64,000 bases of DNA from Salipiger bermudensis (GCF_020171625.1 NZ_JAIUZY010000001.1:620001-684000); one strand, 5' to 3'; counted from the first letter of the stretch, positions 50,239-58,621 are shown. The notes: generated from the sequence alone by a model not told the origin. Program-made: numbers and translations.

Positions 50239-50571
50239 ATGCGTCACGATCCGAATATCAGCCGCCACGAGGGGAAGCGCCCGGTGAGCTTCACGCCCTG
50301 TGGCTGCTCGCGCTGCGGCGACTACCCGCTCGATATCGAGGACATGGCCCCGGCGGCGATGTTCAAGGATGGCTGGGTCGCCCGGCTGGTCGAGGACAAC
50401 GGCGGCACCGTCTGCCTGACCTGCGCCCATGACGCCAAGGCTTGCGACTGGTGCGCAGGCCCGGTCAGCACCGAGGAATTCACCGCGTCGAATGCCTATG
50501 CCGAGCGCCGTTTTTGCTGCGCCGAGTGCATGGATGCATGGACGACCGCAAGCGAGCCGGTGAGGTCGTGA
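50239..50571 (+). CDS. Zinc-finger-like early protein
   Basis: 110 residues starting MRHDPNISRHEGKRPVSFTP. Eight or more Cys in pairs: CGCSRCGDYP, CLTCAHDAKACDWC, CCAECMDAW. It is the first gene after the early promoter. The ATG at 50239 is chosen because the upstream frame includes the operators. Function unknown; a metal-binding regulator or host-takeover factor is possible. Confidence 0.65.
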   Translation: MRHDPNISRHEGKRPVSFTPCGCSRCGDYPLDIEDMAPAAMFKDGWVARLVEDNGGTVCLTCAHDAKACDWCAGPVSTEEFTASNAYAERRFCCAECMDAWTTASEPVRS

Positions 50572-50690
50572 TGCGTGACCTCATGCCCCTCCTTGATTGG
50601 CTCCTGTTCGCCGCCGCCTGCGTCTTCGCTGGCTGGCTCTTCCATGCAATCCACACCGCCGCTCAGGCGATCAAGATGGGGGCAATCTGA
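50571..50690 (+). CDS. Small one-helix membrane protein (39 aa)
   Basis: MRDLMPLLDWLLFAAACVFA then GWLFHAIHTAAQAIKMGAI. The ATG overlaps the previous stop and the stop overlaps the next start, so it is fixed in the operon. Confidence 0.6.
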   Translation: MRDLMPLLDWLLFAAACVFAGWLFHAIHTAAQAIKMGAI

Positions 50691-50872
50691 TGCCCGTATC
50701 CCTCTCCCAAGTCATCGACGGCGCCGAGAACGGCAACGACCGTGCCGAGGCCGAGCTGTGGGCGCGCTTCCGCGCCGTCCGACCGCTCGACGCCCTGATG
50801 ATCACCGACCACGACCGCCAGACCGAAACCGCAATCGCATGGGCCAAGGCCCAGATGGAGGACGCAGCATGA
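50690..50872 (+). CDS. Small early protein (60 aa)
   Basis: Starts MPVSLSQVIDGAENGNDRAE. Helical and acidic. Overlaps the ERF gene by 4 bases. Function unknown. Confidence 0.6.
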   Translation: MPVSLSQVIDGAENGNDRAEAELWARFRAVRPLDALMITDHDRQTETAIAWAKAQMEDAA

Positions 50873-51702
50873 ACGCAGTGACGCAACACCAGCAGGCGGG
50901 AAACAACGTCTCCGCGCTGCCCGCCGACCCGATGGTTTCGATGATCGAGCGGCTTGTCCTGAACCCGGACGCTGACCTCGACAAGCTGGAACGAATGCTG
51001 GCGCTCAAGCGGGACCACGAGCGGGACAACGCCCGTATCTCGTTCGCCCGCGCCCTGTCCGCAGCCCGCGCCGAAATTCCGCCGATCATGAAGGACGCAA
51101 CGGTCGACTTCACGAGCAACAAGGGGCGCACCCACTACCGGCACGAGACGCTGGCCGGCATCGCCAAGGTGATCGACCCGATCCTCTCCCTGCACGGGCT
51201 GTCCTACCGGTTCCGCACGGATCAGAGCCAAGGCGGGGTGAAAGTTACCTGTGTCATCGCCCACGCCGACGGTCACAGCGAGGAAACGTCGCTTCAGTGC
51301 GCCCCTGATGGCTCGGGATCGAAGAACCCCTTCCAGGCGGTCGGCTCTGCGGTCACCTACTTGCAGCGCTACACCCTCAAGGCCGCCCTCGGCCTCTCCG
51401 CCGAGGAGGACGACGACGCTCAAGGCGCCGCGCCGCGCGCCGGCCAGAACCGCGAGCAGCCGCGCAACGAAAAGCCGCCGACCTCGCAGGCGGAGCAGAC
51501 CGCAGACAGCATGATCGACAGCATCCGCCGCCACGGCGCGGACAATGTGGAAGCCGACGAGCGGTTCCGCCACGAGTTCTCGCGGCTGCGCTCCACCGAT
51601 GCCGAGCAAGCCGCCCGCGTCGACATCGAGATCGCCAACTGGCGCGAGGCCAACAAGCCCCGCACCGGCGAGATCATCGACCCGAACGAAATTCCCTACT
51701 GA
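50869..51702 (+). CDS. ERF-family single-strand annealing recombinase
   Basis: 277 residues. The ERF core reads ARISFARALSAARAEIPPIM, then DFTSNKGRTHYRHETLAGIA, then NPFQAVGSAVTYLQRYTLKA and ALGLSAEEDDD. A disordered linker and a short conserved end (GEIIDPNEIPY) follow. It promotes annealing of homologous strands, perhaps for genome circularisation. The ATG overlaps the preceding gene. Confidence 0.92.
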   Translation: MNAVTQHQQAGNNVSALPADPMVSMIERLVLNPDADLDKLERMLALKRDHERDNARISFARALSAARAEIPPIMKDATVDFTSNKGRTHYRHETLAGIAKVIDPILSLHGLSYRFRTDQSQGGVKVTCVIAHADGHSEETSLQCAPDGSGSKNPFQAVGSAVTYLQRYTLKAALGLSAEEDDDAQGAAPRAGQNREQPRNEKPPTSQAEQTADSMIDSIRRHGADNVEADERFRHEFSRLRSTDAEQAARVDIEIANWREANKPRTGEIIDPNEIPY

Positions 51703-51713
51703 GGATCCAGACC

Positions 51714-52406
51714 ATGAACGACATGACCCCCGCCGCCGGGCACAACAACCCGCCTGAACCTCTGGACGACGCCCTCGCACCCTATGGCGACTTCATCACC
51801 GAGGCCGAGGGTTGGCTTGATGGCGAACCCGTCACCACCGAAGCGCAGATGAACGCCGTTGACGATCTGGCGAAGCATATCAAGGCCGCAGAGAAGGCAG
51901 TGAAGACGGCAGAGGAAAGCGCCGCCAAGCCGCTCTATGACGCATGGAAGGCCGAGAAGGCCCGCTATGCGCCGACGCTGGACGACCTCGGGCGGCTCAA
52001 GAAAGGGCTCGCCTCCATCGTCAACGAATTCAAGCGCAAGCTCGCTGCCGAAAAGGCGGAGGCAGAGCACAAGGCGCGTGCGGAAGCTGAAAAGGCCCGT
52101 CGCGAGGCGGAGGCCAAGGCCAGAGCCGCGCAGGAAGCCGATATCGAGGCGCAGCGCGAAGCAGCCGCAGCGCAGGCAGAGGCTGAGCGGATGCAGGCCG
52201 AATCCGCGAAGGCCAGCAAGGGGCAAGTGAAGGGCCTTCGCACCGTCACCCGCTACGCGATCGATGATCACCGGGCAGCACTGCATGATATCGCCACGAA
52301 TGACCGGGGCGCGATGACCGCCTTCATCGAGGAGTACGTGCGCCGCAACCACAAGGCCCGCGCCATCAATGGCGTGCGCGTGTGGCAGGAAAAAGAGGCG
52401 TTCTGA
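51714..52406 (+). CDS. Coiled-coil early protein next to ERF
   Basis: 230 residues. Residues about 90-165 form a long Ala/Glu/Lys-rich coiled coil (EKARREAEAKARAAQEADIE). The C-terminal domain reads VTRYAIDDHRAALHDIATND. Proteins of this layout often accompany ERF or RecT in phage. They may assist recombination or inhibit host nucleases. Not assigned to a named family. Confidence 0.65.
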   Translation: MNDMTPAAGHNNPPEPLDDALAPYGDFITEAEGWLDGEPVTTEAQMNAVDDLAKHIKAAEKAVKTAEESAAKPLYDAWKAEKARYAPTLDDLGRLKKGLASIVNEFKRKLAAEKAEAEHKARAEAEKARREAEAKARAAQEADIEAQREAAAAQAEAERMQAESAKASKGQVKGLRTVTRYAIDDHRAALHDIATNDRGAMTAFIEEYVRRNHKARAINGVRVWQEKEAF

Positions 52407-52579
52407 TGACCCCCGCCACCATCTTCGAGACCTATCAAGAGCGCGTCTCTGCGGACAGGTCTCCGCAAGGGCCGGATCGTGACGCTATCGCCGAGGATCT
52501 GGCAGCCGAGAACGGCCTGACGAAAGCCGAGGTCGATGAGATCATCACCGGCTACCTGATCGGTGCGGGGGCGGGCTGA
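52406..52579 (+). CDS. Small early protein (57 aa)
   Basis: Starts MTPATIFETYQERVSADRSP and ends ITGYLIGAGAG. Its ATG overlaps the previous stop and its stop overlaps the next start. Helical; function unknown. Confidence 0.6.
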   Translation: MTPATIFETYQERVSADRSPQGPDRDAIAEDLAAENGLTKAEVDEIITGYLIGAGAG

Positions 52580-53031
52580 TGCCGACGAAGGTTCTCCGCG
52601 ATCCGGGGCACGTCGATGCGCTGGCTATCCTCCTAAAGGCTCGCAAGCTGCCGATCACGGTGACATGGGCGCAGGGCACTTCCCGCAGCTCATCGCAGAA
52701 CCGGCTGGCGCAGCGGTGGTTCACCGATATCGCCTTGCAGCTTGGCGACCAGACCCACGAGGAGGTGCGCGCCGAATGCAAGCTCACCATCGGCGTGCCG
52801 ATCCTCAGGGCCGAGAATGAGGCTTTCCGCCTCTCCTATGACCGGACGATGAAGCACCTGCCTTACGAGGAAAAGCTCGCAGCGGTGAAAGCCTTCGATC
52901 TTCCGGTGACGCGCCTGATGACCGTCAAGCAGATGACCGACTTCATGGATCAGATGCAGCGGCACTGGATCATGATGGGCGTGCGGCTGACCGATCCCGA
53001 GGCGCTCAAGTACGAGCAGGAATTCACATGA
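52579..53031 (+). CDS. NinB-like recombination accessory protein
   Basis: 150 residues. RSSSQNRLAQRWFTDIALQL and MKHLPYEEKLAAVKAFDLPV, then TVKQMTDFMDQMQRHWIMMG resemble phage NinB/Orf-type proteins. Lambda Orf (NinB) helps load recombinases on single-stranded DNA. The similarity is partial and the call tentative. Confidence 0.5.
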   Translation: MPTKVLRDPGHVDALAILLKARKLPITVTWAQGTSRSSSQNRLAQRWFTDIALQLGDQTHEEVRAECKLTIGVPILRAENEAFRLSYDRTMKHLPYEEKLAAVKAFDLPVTRLMTVKQMTDFMDQMQRHWIMMGVRLTDPEALKYEQEFT

Positions 53032-53429
53032 CCCTCGCCCGCCGATCCCTGCTCAAGGCCAAGGCCCGCATCAAGCCCGTGTCGGACAAGCGCCGCAAGC
53101 ACCGGGCCAGCGCCTCGGGTCAGGCTGACCTCGAATACATGCGCCGCGTCCGGGCTCTGCCCTGCTGCGCCTGCGGCAAGCACGGCCCGAGCGATGCGCA
53201 CCACTGCCGCGACCTGCCCGACTTCAACGAGCGCGGCCTGTACGACCGCCTCCCCGGCGCCGGGTCCAAGTCCGGCGACCGCGACACCATCCCGCTCTGC
53301 GGTGGCCCCCACGGCTGTCACAGCCTGTTTCACGGCGACCGCGCTGAATTCCACCGGCTGCACGGCAAGGATTACGGCTTCATCGCCCCTACCCGCGCCA
53401 CCCTGTCCAACATGGAGATTGATTTCTGA
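53028..53429 (+). CDS. DUF968/Ref-like HNH nuclease
   Basis: 133 residues. A basic N-terminus is followed by CCACGKHGPSDAHHCRDLPD and DTIPLCGGPHGCHSLFHGDR, giving the zinc Cys/His ligands and HNH histidines. The lambda and P1 relatives (NinG-like, Ref) act in recombination. It overlaps its neighbours by 4 and 1 bases. Confidence 0.8.
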   Translation: MTLARRSLLKAKARIKPVSDKRRKHRASASGQADLEYMRRVRALPCCACGKHGPSDAHHCRDLPDFNERGLYDRLPGAGSKSGDRDTIPLCGGPHGCHSLFHGDRAEFHRLHGKDYGFIAPTRATLSNMEIDF

Positions 53430-53596
53430 TGCAGACCCCCGTTCTCACGCACTCCGCCACGCTGGCGAATATGACAGACCGCGAAATCCGCATCGGCCTG
53501 GACTTGGCCGGCGGTCGCACCAGCCTGCCCGACACCCTTCCCCCGATGGGCCCCGAGGTGGCCGCTTGGGCTATGGAGCGGAGGGCGGAAGGATGA
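53429..53596 (+). CDS. Small early protein (55 aa)
   Basis: Starts MQTPVLTHSATLANMTDREI and ends WAMERRAEG. ATG and stop overlap the neighbouring genes. Function unknown. Confidence 0.55.
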   Translation: MQTPVLTHSATLANMTDREIRIGLDLAGGRTSLPDTLPPMGPEVAAWAMERRAEG

Positions 53597-53724
53597 CCGC
53601 GCACTCCTTCCCGCCTCTCACCCCTCCCGACGAAACGCAGGAACCCGGCTCCCGGATCTGGGCGGAGTACCACGCCAACGAGGGTCTGCCGCCGGCTTCT
53701 GGTTCGCTCTCGGCGTTCTCGTGA
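53593..53724 (+). CDS. Small early protein (43 aa)
   Basis: Starts MTAHSFPPLTPPDETQEPGS. The ATG overlaps the preceding stop as ATGA. Pro-rich and probably unstructured. Confidence 0.5.
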   Translation: MTAHSFPPLTPPDETQEPGSRIWAEYHANEGLPPASGSLSAFS

Positions 53725-53822
53725 TCCTCGGAGTCGGCGTCGTCGGCACCGTCTGGGCGCTGTCCATGAGCGTCACCGAGTGGGGTCCGGCGCTGATCAT
53801 GTCTGCGGGGTGGAGCGGGTGA
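53721..53822 (+). CDS. Possible small membrane peptide
   Basis: From a GTG that overlaps the preceding stop: a hydrophobic stretch VILGVGVVGTVWALSMSV and a short tail. The open frame extends upstream with more hydrophobic residues (FWFALGVL), so the true start may be earlier. Confidence 0.35.
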   Translation: MILGVGVVGTVWALSMSVTEWGPALIMSAGWSG

Positions 53823-53928
53823 CACAGCAGCTTCCCAAATGGACCAACAAAGGCTGCCTGATGCCCATGTCAGCGCCCCAGAGATGGGGCGTTGCGATGG
53901 ACACCAGACCGAGCGCGGAGACTCTCGC

Positions 53929-54099
53929 ATGACCACACACGCCGCACATCCACTCAAAGGAGCAGAACTTCGCAAGGCGGTAGCTGAGTGGGCTGGCCTT
54001 GGTTGTGCAGTCAAGATCGGCTCGGATGGCACGATCGAAGTGATCCCGCCCACGCGCGATAGCGCCGAGCCAGATCTCGTGAACTGGAGCCGCAAATGA
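53929..54099 (+). CDS. Small protein before the integrase, possible excisionase
   Basis: 56 residues starting MTTHAAHPLKGAELRKAVAE, with AVKIGSDGTIEVIPPTRDS. It overlaps the integrase start as ATGA. Short proteins in this position are often directionality factors, but no clear winged helix is visible, so the role is inferred from position. Confidence 0.5.
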   Translation: MTTHAAHPLKGAELRKAVAEWAGLGCAVKIGSDGTIEVIPPTRDSAEPDLVNWSRK

Positions 54100-55103
54100 A
54101 ACGTAACCTTCCCGCCTACGTCTATGCCCGGGGAAAGCGCGGCTATCTCTACTTCATCCGCTCCGGCGTCTGCCAGCGCATCCACAGCGAGCCGGGAACA
54201 CCGGAATTTGCGGCCGATTACGCGCTGTTGATGAGGGGCCGACCTGTCACGCCCAAGCGCAACATTGGCAAGCTCATCGAGCTTTTCATGTGCTCTCCGA
54301 AATGGGCCAGCTATGCCCACAACACGCGGCGAGGATATGAACGTCACCTCACCTACCTGCGCGACACGGCGGGGAATATCGATCCGGCCAAGCTGCGCAC
54401 CGTCCACGTCTACGAGATGCGGGACGCGCTGGCCGATAAGCCGACCGACGCCAACCGGAAGATCGACACGCTTGTAGCGCTGCTGAACTACGGGATTCAG
54501 ATCGGATGGTTCGACCGAAACCCGGCGCACGGCGTCGAGCGCCTGAAGGCGACGGGACGGAAGCGAAAGCCGTGGCCGGTCGATCTAATCGAAGCATTCC
54601 GGGCCGAGGCGGATGGCCGAACGCTGCTCATTTTTGAAATGCTGCTCGGCACCGGCCAGCGCATCAATGACGTGCTGTCTCTTCGCTGGTCCGACCTAGA
54701 CGGCGACGGCTTCACCCTCACGCAAGGCAAGACCAAGACCGAACTCTACATCCCTCTGACAGACCGCCTGCGCTCCGTGCTGGCGTCTCAGAAGCGGCGC
54801 GGCCTGTTCATCATCTGTCACGAGGACGGCACCAAGATCAGCTACCAGCTTGCCCACAAGGACGTGATGGCTGTGCGGAAGAAGATTGGCGCGGATGAGT
54901 ACGACATTCACGCGCTGCGCTACGCCGCGGCGTCCGAGATCGCCGCGATCCCCGGCATGACCCGCGACCACATCCAAGCAATCACCGGCCACGCCGATGC
55001 CGCCATGATCCGCCGCTATGCCGGTGCTGCCGTACAGAAGATCCGGGCAACAGAGGCGCAGAAGGCTCGCACGGACAGAACGAATACGAAACGAGAACGT
55101 TGA
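54096..55103 (+). CDS. int: Tyrosine integrase targeting ctrA
   Basis: 335 residues. SAM-like core-binding domain at about 60-160 (WASYAHNTRRGYERHLTYLR). Catalytic residues visible: Arg189 (GTGQRINDVLSLRW), His272 and Arg275 (HALRYAAAS), His299 (TGHADAAM) and the nucleophile Tyr308 (IRRYAG). A Lys is expected in the QGKTKTE hairpin. It ends 64 bp before the attR core. The last codons overlap the repeated TGAAACG motifs. Confidence 0.96.
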   Translation: MKRNLPAYVYARGKRGYLYFIRSGVCQRIHSEPGTPEFAADYALLMRGRPVTPKRNIGKLIELFMCSPKWASYAHNTRRGYERHLTYLRDTAGNIDPAKLRTVHVYEMRDALADKPTDANRKIDTLVALLNYGIQIGWFDRNPAHGVERLKATGRKRKPWPVDLIEAFRAEADGRTLLIFEMLLGTGQRINDVLSLRWSDLDGDGFTLTQGKTKTELYIPLTDRLRSVLASQKRRGLFIICHEDGTKISYQLAHKDVMAVRKKIGADEYDIHALRYAAASEIAAIPGMTRDHIQAITGHADAAMIRRYAGAAVQKIRATEAQKARTDRTNTKRER

Positions 55104-55119
55104 AACGGTTTCTGAAACG
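55099..55119 (+). promoter_or_regulatory. Candidate integrase arm-type sites (right)
   Basis: TGAAACG occurs at 55101 and 55113 with a 12-bp period. The first is part of GTTGAAACG, which is found inverted at 8032-8040 on the other arm. Confidence 0.35.
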
Positions 55120-55139
55120 CTGAGACGCACATAATGTTT

Positions 55140-55694
55140 TCAGCACCTTACAGACCGATATAGATGCTTGAGAAACATCTCCTTGGTGAGGGTGGTGCCC
55201 TTGCGCAGCGAGAGCAGCTCGAGCATCTGGTACTCCTTGCCGGTGAGATGCACCGACTTGCCGTCAACCTCGACGGTCTTGGCGTCGAGATTGACCGAGA
55301 TCTTCCCGGTGCGGATCACCGACTGCGAATGCCCCTTCGAGCGGCGAATGATGGCATGGATCCGCGCCACCAGTTCGTCACGGTGGAACGGCTTGGTGAG
55401 GTAATCGTCGGCGCCGAAGCCGAACCCCTTGATCTTGCTCTCGGTATCGTCGGCCCCCGACAGGATCAGGATCGGCGTGCTGATCCGCGCCATGCGCAGC
55501 TGTCGCAGCACCTCGTGCCCATTGATGTCGGGCAGATTGAGATCGAGCAGGATCAGGTCGTAATCATAGAGCTTGGCCAGATCGATCCCCTCTTCTCCGA
55601 GATCGGTGGCGTAGACGTTCAGATTGGCATGGGTCAGCATCAGCTCGATGCTTTTCGAGGTGGTCGGATCATCTTCCACAAGGAGGATTCGCAT
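55140..55694 (-). pseudogene. ctrA: 5' fragment of ctrA, cut by the prophage at attR
   Basis: 184 codons. Residues 1-175 are CtrA: acidic pocket VEDD, phospho-acceptor Asp51 in [10 protein letters not shown], Lys in YLTKPF, and the first part of the DNA-binding domain ([20 protein letters not shown], then [11 protein letters not shown]). After the core it reads KHLYRSVRC from phage sequence and stops. The recognition helix and wing are missing. The fragment keeps its native promoter region and may still make a receiver protein that dimerises but cannot bind DNA normally. Confidence 0.95.
55168..55174. other. attR core (TTGAGAA)
   Basis: Identical to 7984-7990. Phage sequence is to the left and ctrA to the right. 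The phage side mimics ctrA for several codons (KHLY for NHLY) before diverging to a stop. Confidence 0.8.
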
Positions 55695-55745
55695 AGAAAG
55701 TTCTCCGCTTGTTCTGTCCTGTCGGTCCGACCCTGAGGCAAATAA

Positions 55746-55761
55746 GTTAACGCTTCTTTAC
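55746..55761 (-). promoter_or_regulatory. Candidate CtrA box in the ctrA promoter
   Basis: Minus strand GTAA-AGAAGCG-TTAAC, one mismatch from the TTAA-N7-TTAAC consensus. It is 52 bp upstream of the ctrA start. It would fit autoregulation of ctrA. Confidence 0.45.
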
Positions 55762-55819
55762 TGTAGACATCCGGATTTTCATTTCAATCTTCGGTTGGCC
55801 GTGCGGCGGAACGCGCCGG

Positions 55820-56119
55820 TCAGACATCGGACGGGTCCGCCCCGGGCGCGCGAAAACGCTGGACCAGCGTTGCCTTCAGCGCCTCCTCGCCATGATTGCT
55901 GACTGCGCGCACCCATTCCCCAAGCTCCTCGACGCTGAGACCGTAGCGCTCCATCGCCTGATTTTCGGAGAGCAGACCGTAGGTTACCGCCTTGACCACC
56001 GCGGCCTTGCGCGAGGCCACCCAGCGGCACGTCTCGGCCGGGGGCAGATCGGCGCGGGTCATGATCGTGCCGTCCGGGAGCGTCACCGCGCGCGGGCCTT
56101 TGATTTTCTTGAGGTACAT
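55820..56119 (-). CDS. sciP: SciP-type CtrA inhibitor (DUF1153)
   Basis: 99 residues starting MYLKKIKGPRAVTLPDGTIM, then RADLPPAETCRWVASRKAAV and VKAVTYGLLSENQAMERYGL. This is the DUF1153 helix-turn-helix protein known as SciP in Caulobacter, which binds CtrA and blocks activation of its promoters. It is intact, 125 bp upstream of the broken ctrA on the same strand. The ATG at 56119 is the family start. Confidence 0.92.
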   Translation of the reverse strand: MYLKKIKGPRAVTLPDGTIMTRADLPPAETCRWVASRKAAVVKAVTYGLLSENQAMERYGLSVEELGEWVRAVSNHGEEALKATLVQRFRAPGADPSDV

Positions 56120-56209
56120 CCCGTTTCCGTTCCGCTCTGTTCTGTCCCGTTTTTTCCGGCTGGAGGCCATTTGAGCGCGGTGGATTTAACGCGGCCTAAA
56201 AACCGCCCC

Positions 56210-56237
56210 TTGAGAGTACGAAGCATTTTCCTATATT
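56210..56237 (+). promoter_or_regulatory. Likely sigma-70-type promoter of mnmA
   Basis: TTGAGA (56210-56215), 16-bp spacer, TATATT (56232-56237), 26 bp before the mnmA ATG, which has an AGGAGA site. Confidence 0.6.
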
Positions 56238-56262
56238 CGCGACCTGTTCCCAGGAGACCGCC

Positions 56263-57405
56263 ATGCCCCTCGACGCCCCGATCCTCAATTCGCTCGGCCT
56301 GCCCAAGCCGCCGTCCGAGACGCGCGTCGTTGTCGCCATGTCCGGCGGCGTGGATAGCTCGGTCGTCGCCGCGATGCTGGCCGAGGAAGGCTACGACGTC
56401 GTCGGCGTCACGCTGCAGCTCTACGATCACGGCGCCGCGCTGGCCAAGAAAGGCGCCTGCTGCGCCGGCGTCGACATCCACGATGCCCGCCGCGTCGCCG
56501 AGCAGATGGGCTTTCCGCATTACGTGCTCGATTACGAGAACATCTTCCGCGACGCGGTCATCGACGAGTTCGCCGAGAGCTATCTCGGCGGCGCGACGCC
56601 AGTGCCCTGCATCCGCTGCAACGAGCGGGTGAAGTTCAAGGATCTGCTGGAAACCGCCAAGGATCTCGACGCCGATTGCATGGCGACCGGGCATTACATC
56701 CAGCGCATGGTCGGCGATCATGGCGCCGAGTTGCACTCGGCAGCCGATGCCAACCGCGACCAGAGCTATTTCCTGTTCTCGACCACGCCCGAACAGCTCG
56801 ACTACCTGCGCTTTCCGCTGGGCCACCTCAAGAGCAAGGCCGAGACCCGCGCGCTGGCGGCGAAGTACGGGCTGAGCGTGGCCGACAAGCCCGACAGCCA
56901 GGACATCTGCTTCGTGCCCGACGGCAACTATGCCAGCGTGATCGAGAAGCTGCGCCCGGGCGCTGCCGAGCCGGGCGAGATCGTGCACACAGATGGCCGG
57001 GTGATGGGCACGCATCGCGGCGTGATCCACTACACCATCGGCCAGCGCCGGGGCCTCGGGATCGGCGGCCTCGCGGAGCCGCTCTACGTGGTCAAGCTCG
57101 ACGTCGACAGGAAACAGGTGATCGTCGGGCCGAAAGAGATGCTTGCGACCCGTAAGGTACCGGTGCGCGAGATCAACTGGCTGGGCGATGCCCCCTTCAC
57201 CTCGCGCGAGGAATGGCATCTCTCGGTCAAGGTGCGCTCCACGCGCCCGCCGCGCGAGGCCATCGTGCGGCCGATCTCCGAGACCGAGGCCGAGGTCGAA
57301 CTGGTGGTCGCCGAGGAAGGCGTCTCGCCGGGTCAGGCCTGCGTGTTCTACGATCCCGACAGCAGCCGGATCTTCGGCGGCGGCTGGATCTGGCGCGGTT
57401 ACTGA
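56263..57405 (+). CDS. mnmA: tRNA 2-thiouridylase MnmA
   Basis: 380 residues. The PP-loop is [16 protein letters not shown]. Catalytic Cys in [13 protein letters not shown] and the second Cys in [12 protein letters not shown]. The C-terminal beta-barrel includes [15 protein letters not shown]. It inserts sulfur at U34 of Lys, Glu and Gln tRNAs. Confidence 0.97.
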   Translation: MPLDAPILNSLGLPKPPSETRVVVAMSGGVDSSVVAAMLAEEGYDVVGVTLQLYDHGAALAKKGACCAGVDIHDARRVAEQMGFPHYVLDYENIFRDAVIDEFAESYLGGATPVPCIRCNERVKFKDLLETAKDLDADCMATGHYIQRMVGDHGAELHSAADANRDQSYFLFSTTPEQLDYLRFPLGHLKSKAETRALAAKYGLSVADKPDSQDICFVPDGNYASVIEKLRPGAAEPGEIVHTDGRVMGTHRGVIHYTIGQRRGLGIGGLAEPLYVVKLDVDRKQVIVGPKEMLATRKVPVREINWLGDAPFTSREEWHLSVKVRSTRPPREAIVRPISETEAEVELVVAEEGVSPGQACVFYDPDSSRIFGGGWIWRGY

Positions 57406-57469
57406 GGGCTTGGGGGACGGCTGCATTCGCCTCCCTGCTGACCTGACCGATGATCGAGACATTTTCATG

Positions 57470-57670
57470 TGCCACACGCGTGGGGCGCCGCCGCGCCATC
57501 GACGGCCCTCGGGATGGCGATCCGACAGACGAGCCTCTCGATTTATCCGTGCCAAGTTCGAAAGACCTCAACACGCGGCACAGACGTTAGCAAATCGCCA
57601 GCCCGTCCGGGCGGGTCATCCCGGAGGCTTGCTTTCAGCATGACCGATGGCGCGGCGGCTTCGCCTTGTT
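57470..57670. repeat. Diverged intergenic repeat, copy 1
   Basis: GC-rich non-coding stretch that resembles 63128-63310 in the same orientation. Shared blocks include GCCGCGCC, ATCCGA-AGACGA and GATGGCGC. Many mismatches and indels separate the copies. It may be a decayed mobile or structural element. Confidence 0.4.
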
Positions 57671-57745
57671 TCCGCGCATGGGACTTCGCGCACGGATCGC
57701 CGCGTGGGGTCCAACTCACCGTCACGAGCGTGAACGGCCCGCCCG

Positions 57746-58621
57746 CTACCGCCCCTGCTCCCGCCGGCTGAGGAACGTATGCAGCAACGCCCCCGCCACG
57801 GTCAGCGCGATGATCACCGTGCCCACCGCGTTGATCACCGGCGGATGGCCGTTGGGGTTGCGCGCCATGGCGCCGATCTCGGTGGCGAAGGTGCAGGCGC
57901 CGCCCTTGGCGAACATCGTGGTGTTGTAGTTCTCCATGCTCGCCATCAGCGCGATCACCGCCGCCGAGGCCAGCGCGGGGGCGAGATAGGGCAGCGTCAG
58001 GCGGCGGAAGACGCGGAACGGCGTGGCGCCGAGATCCAGCGCCGCCTCTTCGAGTTCGACCGGCTGGCGCTGCAGCCGCGCCATCAGGATCAGCATCGGG
58101 TAGCCGGCGATAAAAGTGGTCTGCGCCATCACGATGGTGAAGAGCCCGGCATCCACACCCAGACGGCTCCAGAACACCAGCGCCGAGAGGCCCAGCACGA
58201 TGCCCGGCGCCAGCATGGGCGACAGCAGCACCCACCAGAGCGCGCTGTTGGCGCGCGAGCGCCAGCGGGTCAGCAGCACCGCGCCCGCCAGCCCCAGAAG
58301 CAGCGACAGCGGCACCACCATGGCGGCGACGTAGAGCGAATTGCCGAAGCAGCTCACGAAGCGGTCGCGGTCGAGCGACCGCAGCACCGGATCGGCCCGC
58401 AGCGTCTCCTCGGGCATCCAGAAAAACGTGTACCACTTGGTCGTGAAGCCCTGCCACTCGGTCACCGAAGGCGGCGAGGTGTCGTTGAAGGACGACAGGA
58501 TCATCAGCAGCAGCGGCAGGAACATGAACACGAGAAAGGCCCATGTGTAGGCGCTGAGGAGACCATCGGCGGTCAGCAGCCGCAGGCGGCGGCGCGGCGG
58601 GGTGTGGGAAAGATCGGTCAT
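57746..58621 (-). CDS. Spermidine/putrescine-type ABC transporter permease (PotC/PotI-like)
   Basis: 291 residues with six membrane helices and the EAA loop ELEEAALDLGATPFRVFRRL. The N-terminal insert between helix 1 and 2 has TEWQGFTTKWYTFFWM, typical of PotC. The ATG at 58621 overlaps the upstream permease stop by 4 bases. It partners with the other permease, ATPase and binding protein upstream. Confidence 0.9.
   Translation of the reverse strand: MTDLSHTPPRRRLRLLTADGLLSAYTWAFLVFMFLPLLLMILSSFNDTSPPSVTEWQGFTTKWYTFFWMPEETLRADPVLRSLDRDRFVSCFGNSLYVAAMVVPLSLLLGLAGAVLLTRWRSRANSALWWVLLSPMLAPGIVLGLSALVFWSRLGVDAGLFTIVMAQTTFIAGYPMLILMARLQRQPVELEEAALDLGATPFRVFRRLTLPYLAPALASAAVIALMASMENYNTTMFAKGGACTFATEIGAMARNPNGHPPVINAVGTVIIALTVAGALLHTFLSRREQGR

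Larger units (their letters stand above)
7984..55174. mobile_element. Complete-looking temperate siphovirus prophage integrated in ctrA
   Basis: Bounded by the 7-bp direct repeats that split ctrA, with a tyrosine integrase beside the right end. All expected modules are present: integrase, S24 repressor, Cro-like protein, ERF recombinase, replication genes, TerS/TerL, portal, capsid, connectors, tube, tape measure, tail tip and lysis cassette. A long non-contractile tail is indicated by a lambda-type G/GT chaperone pair, tape measure and TipJ, with no sheath gene. The core-to-core distance is about 47.2 kb. No inactivated essential structural gene was seen. The only visible lesion is a +1 shift in a poly-C tract of a small regulator. 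Confidence 0.95.
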
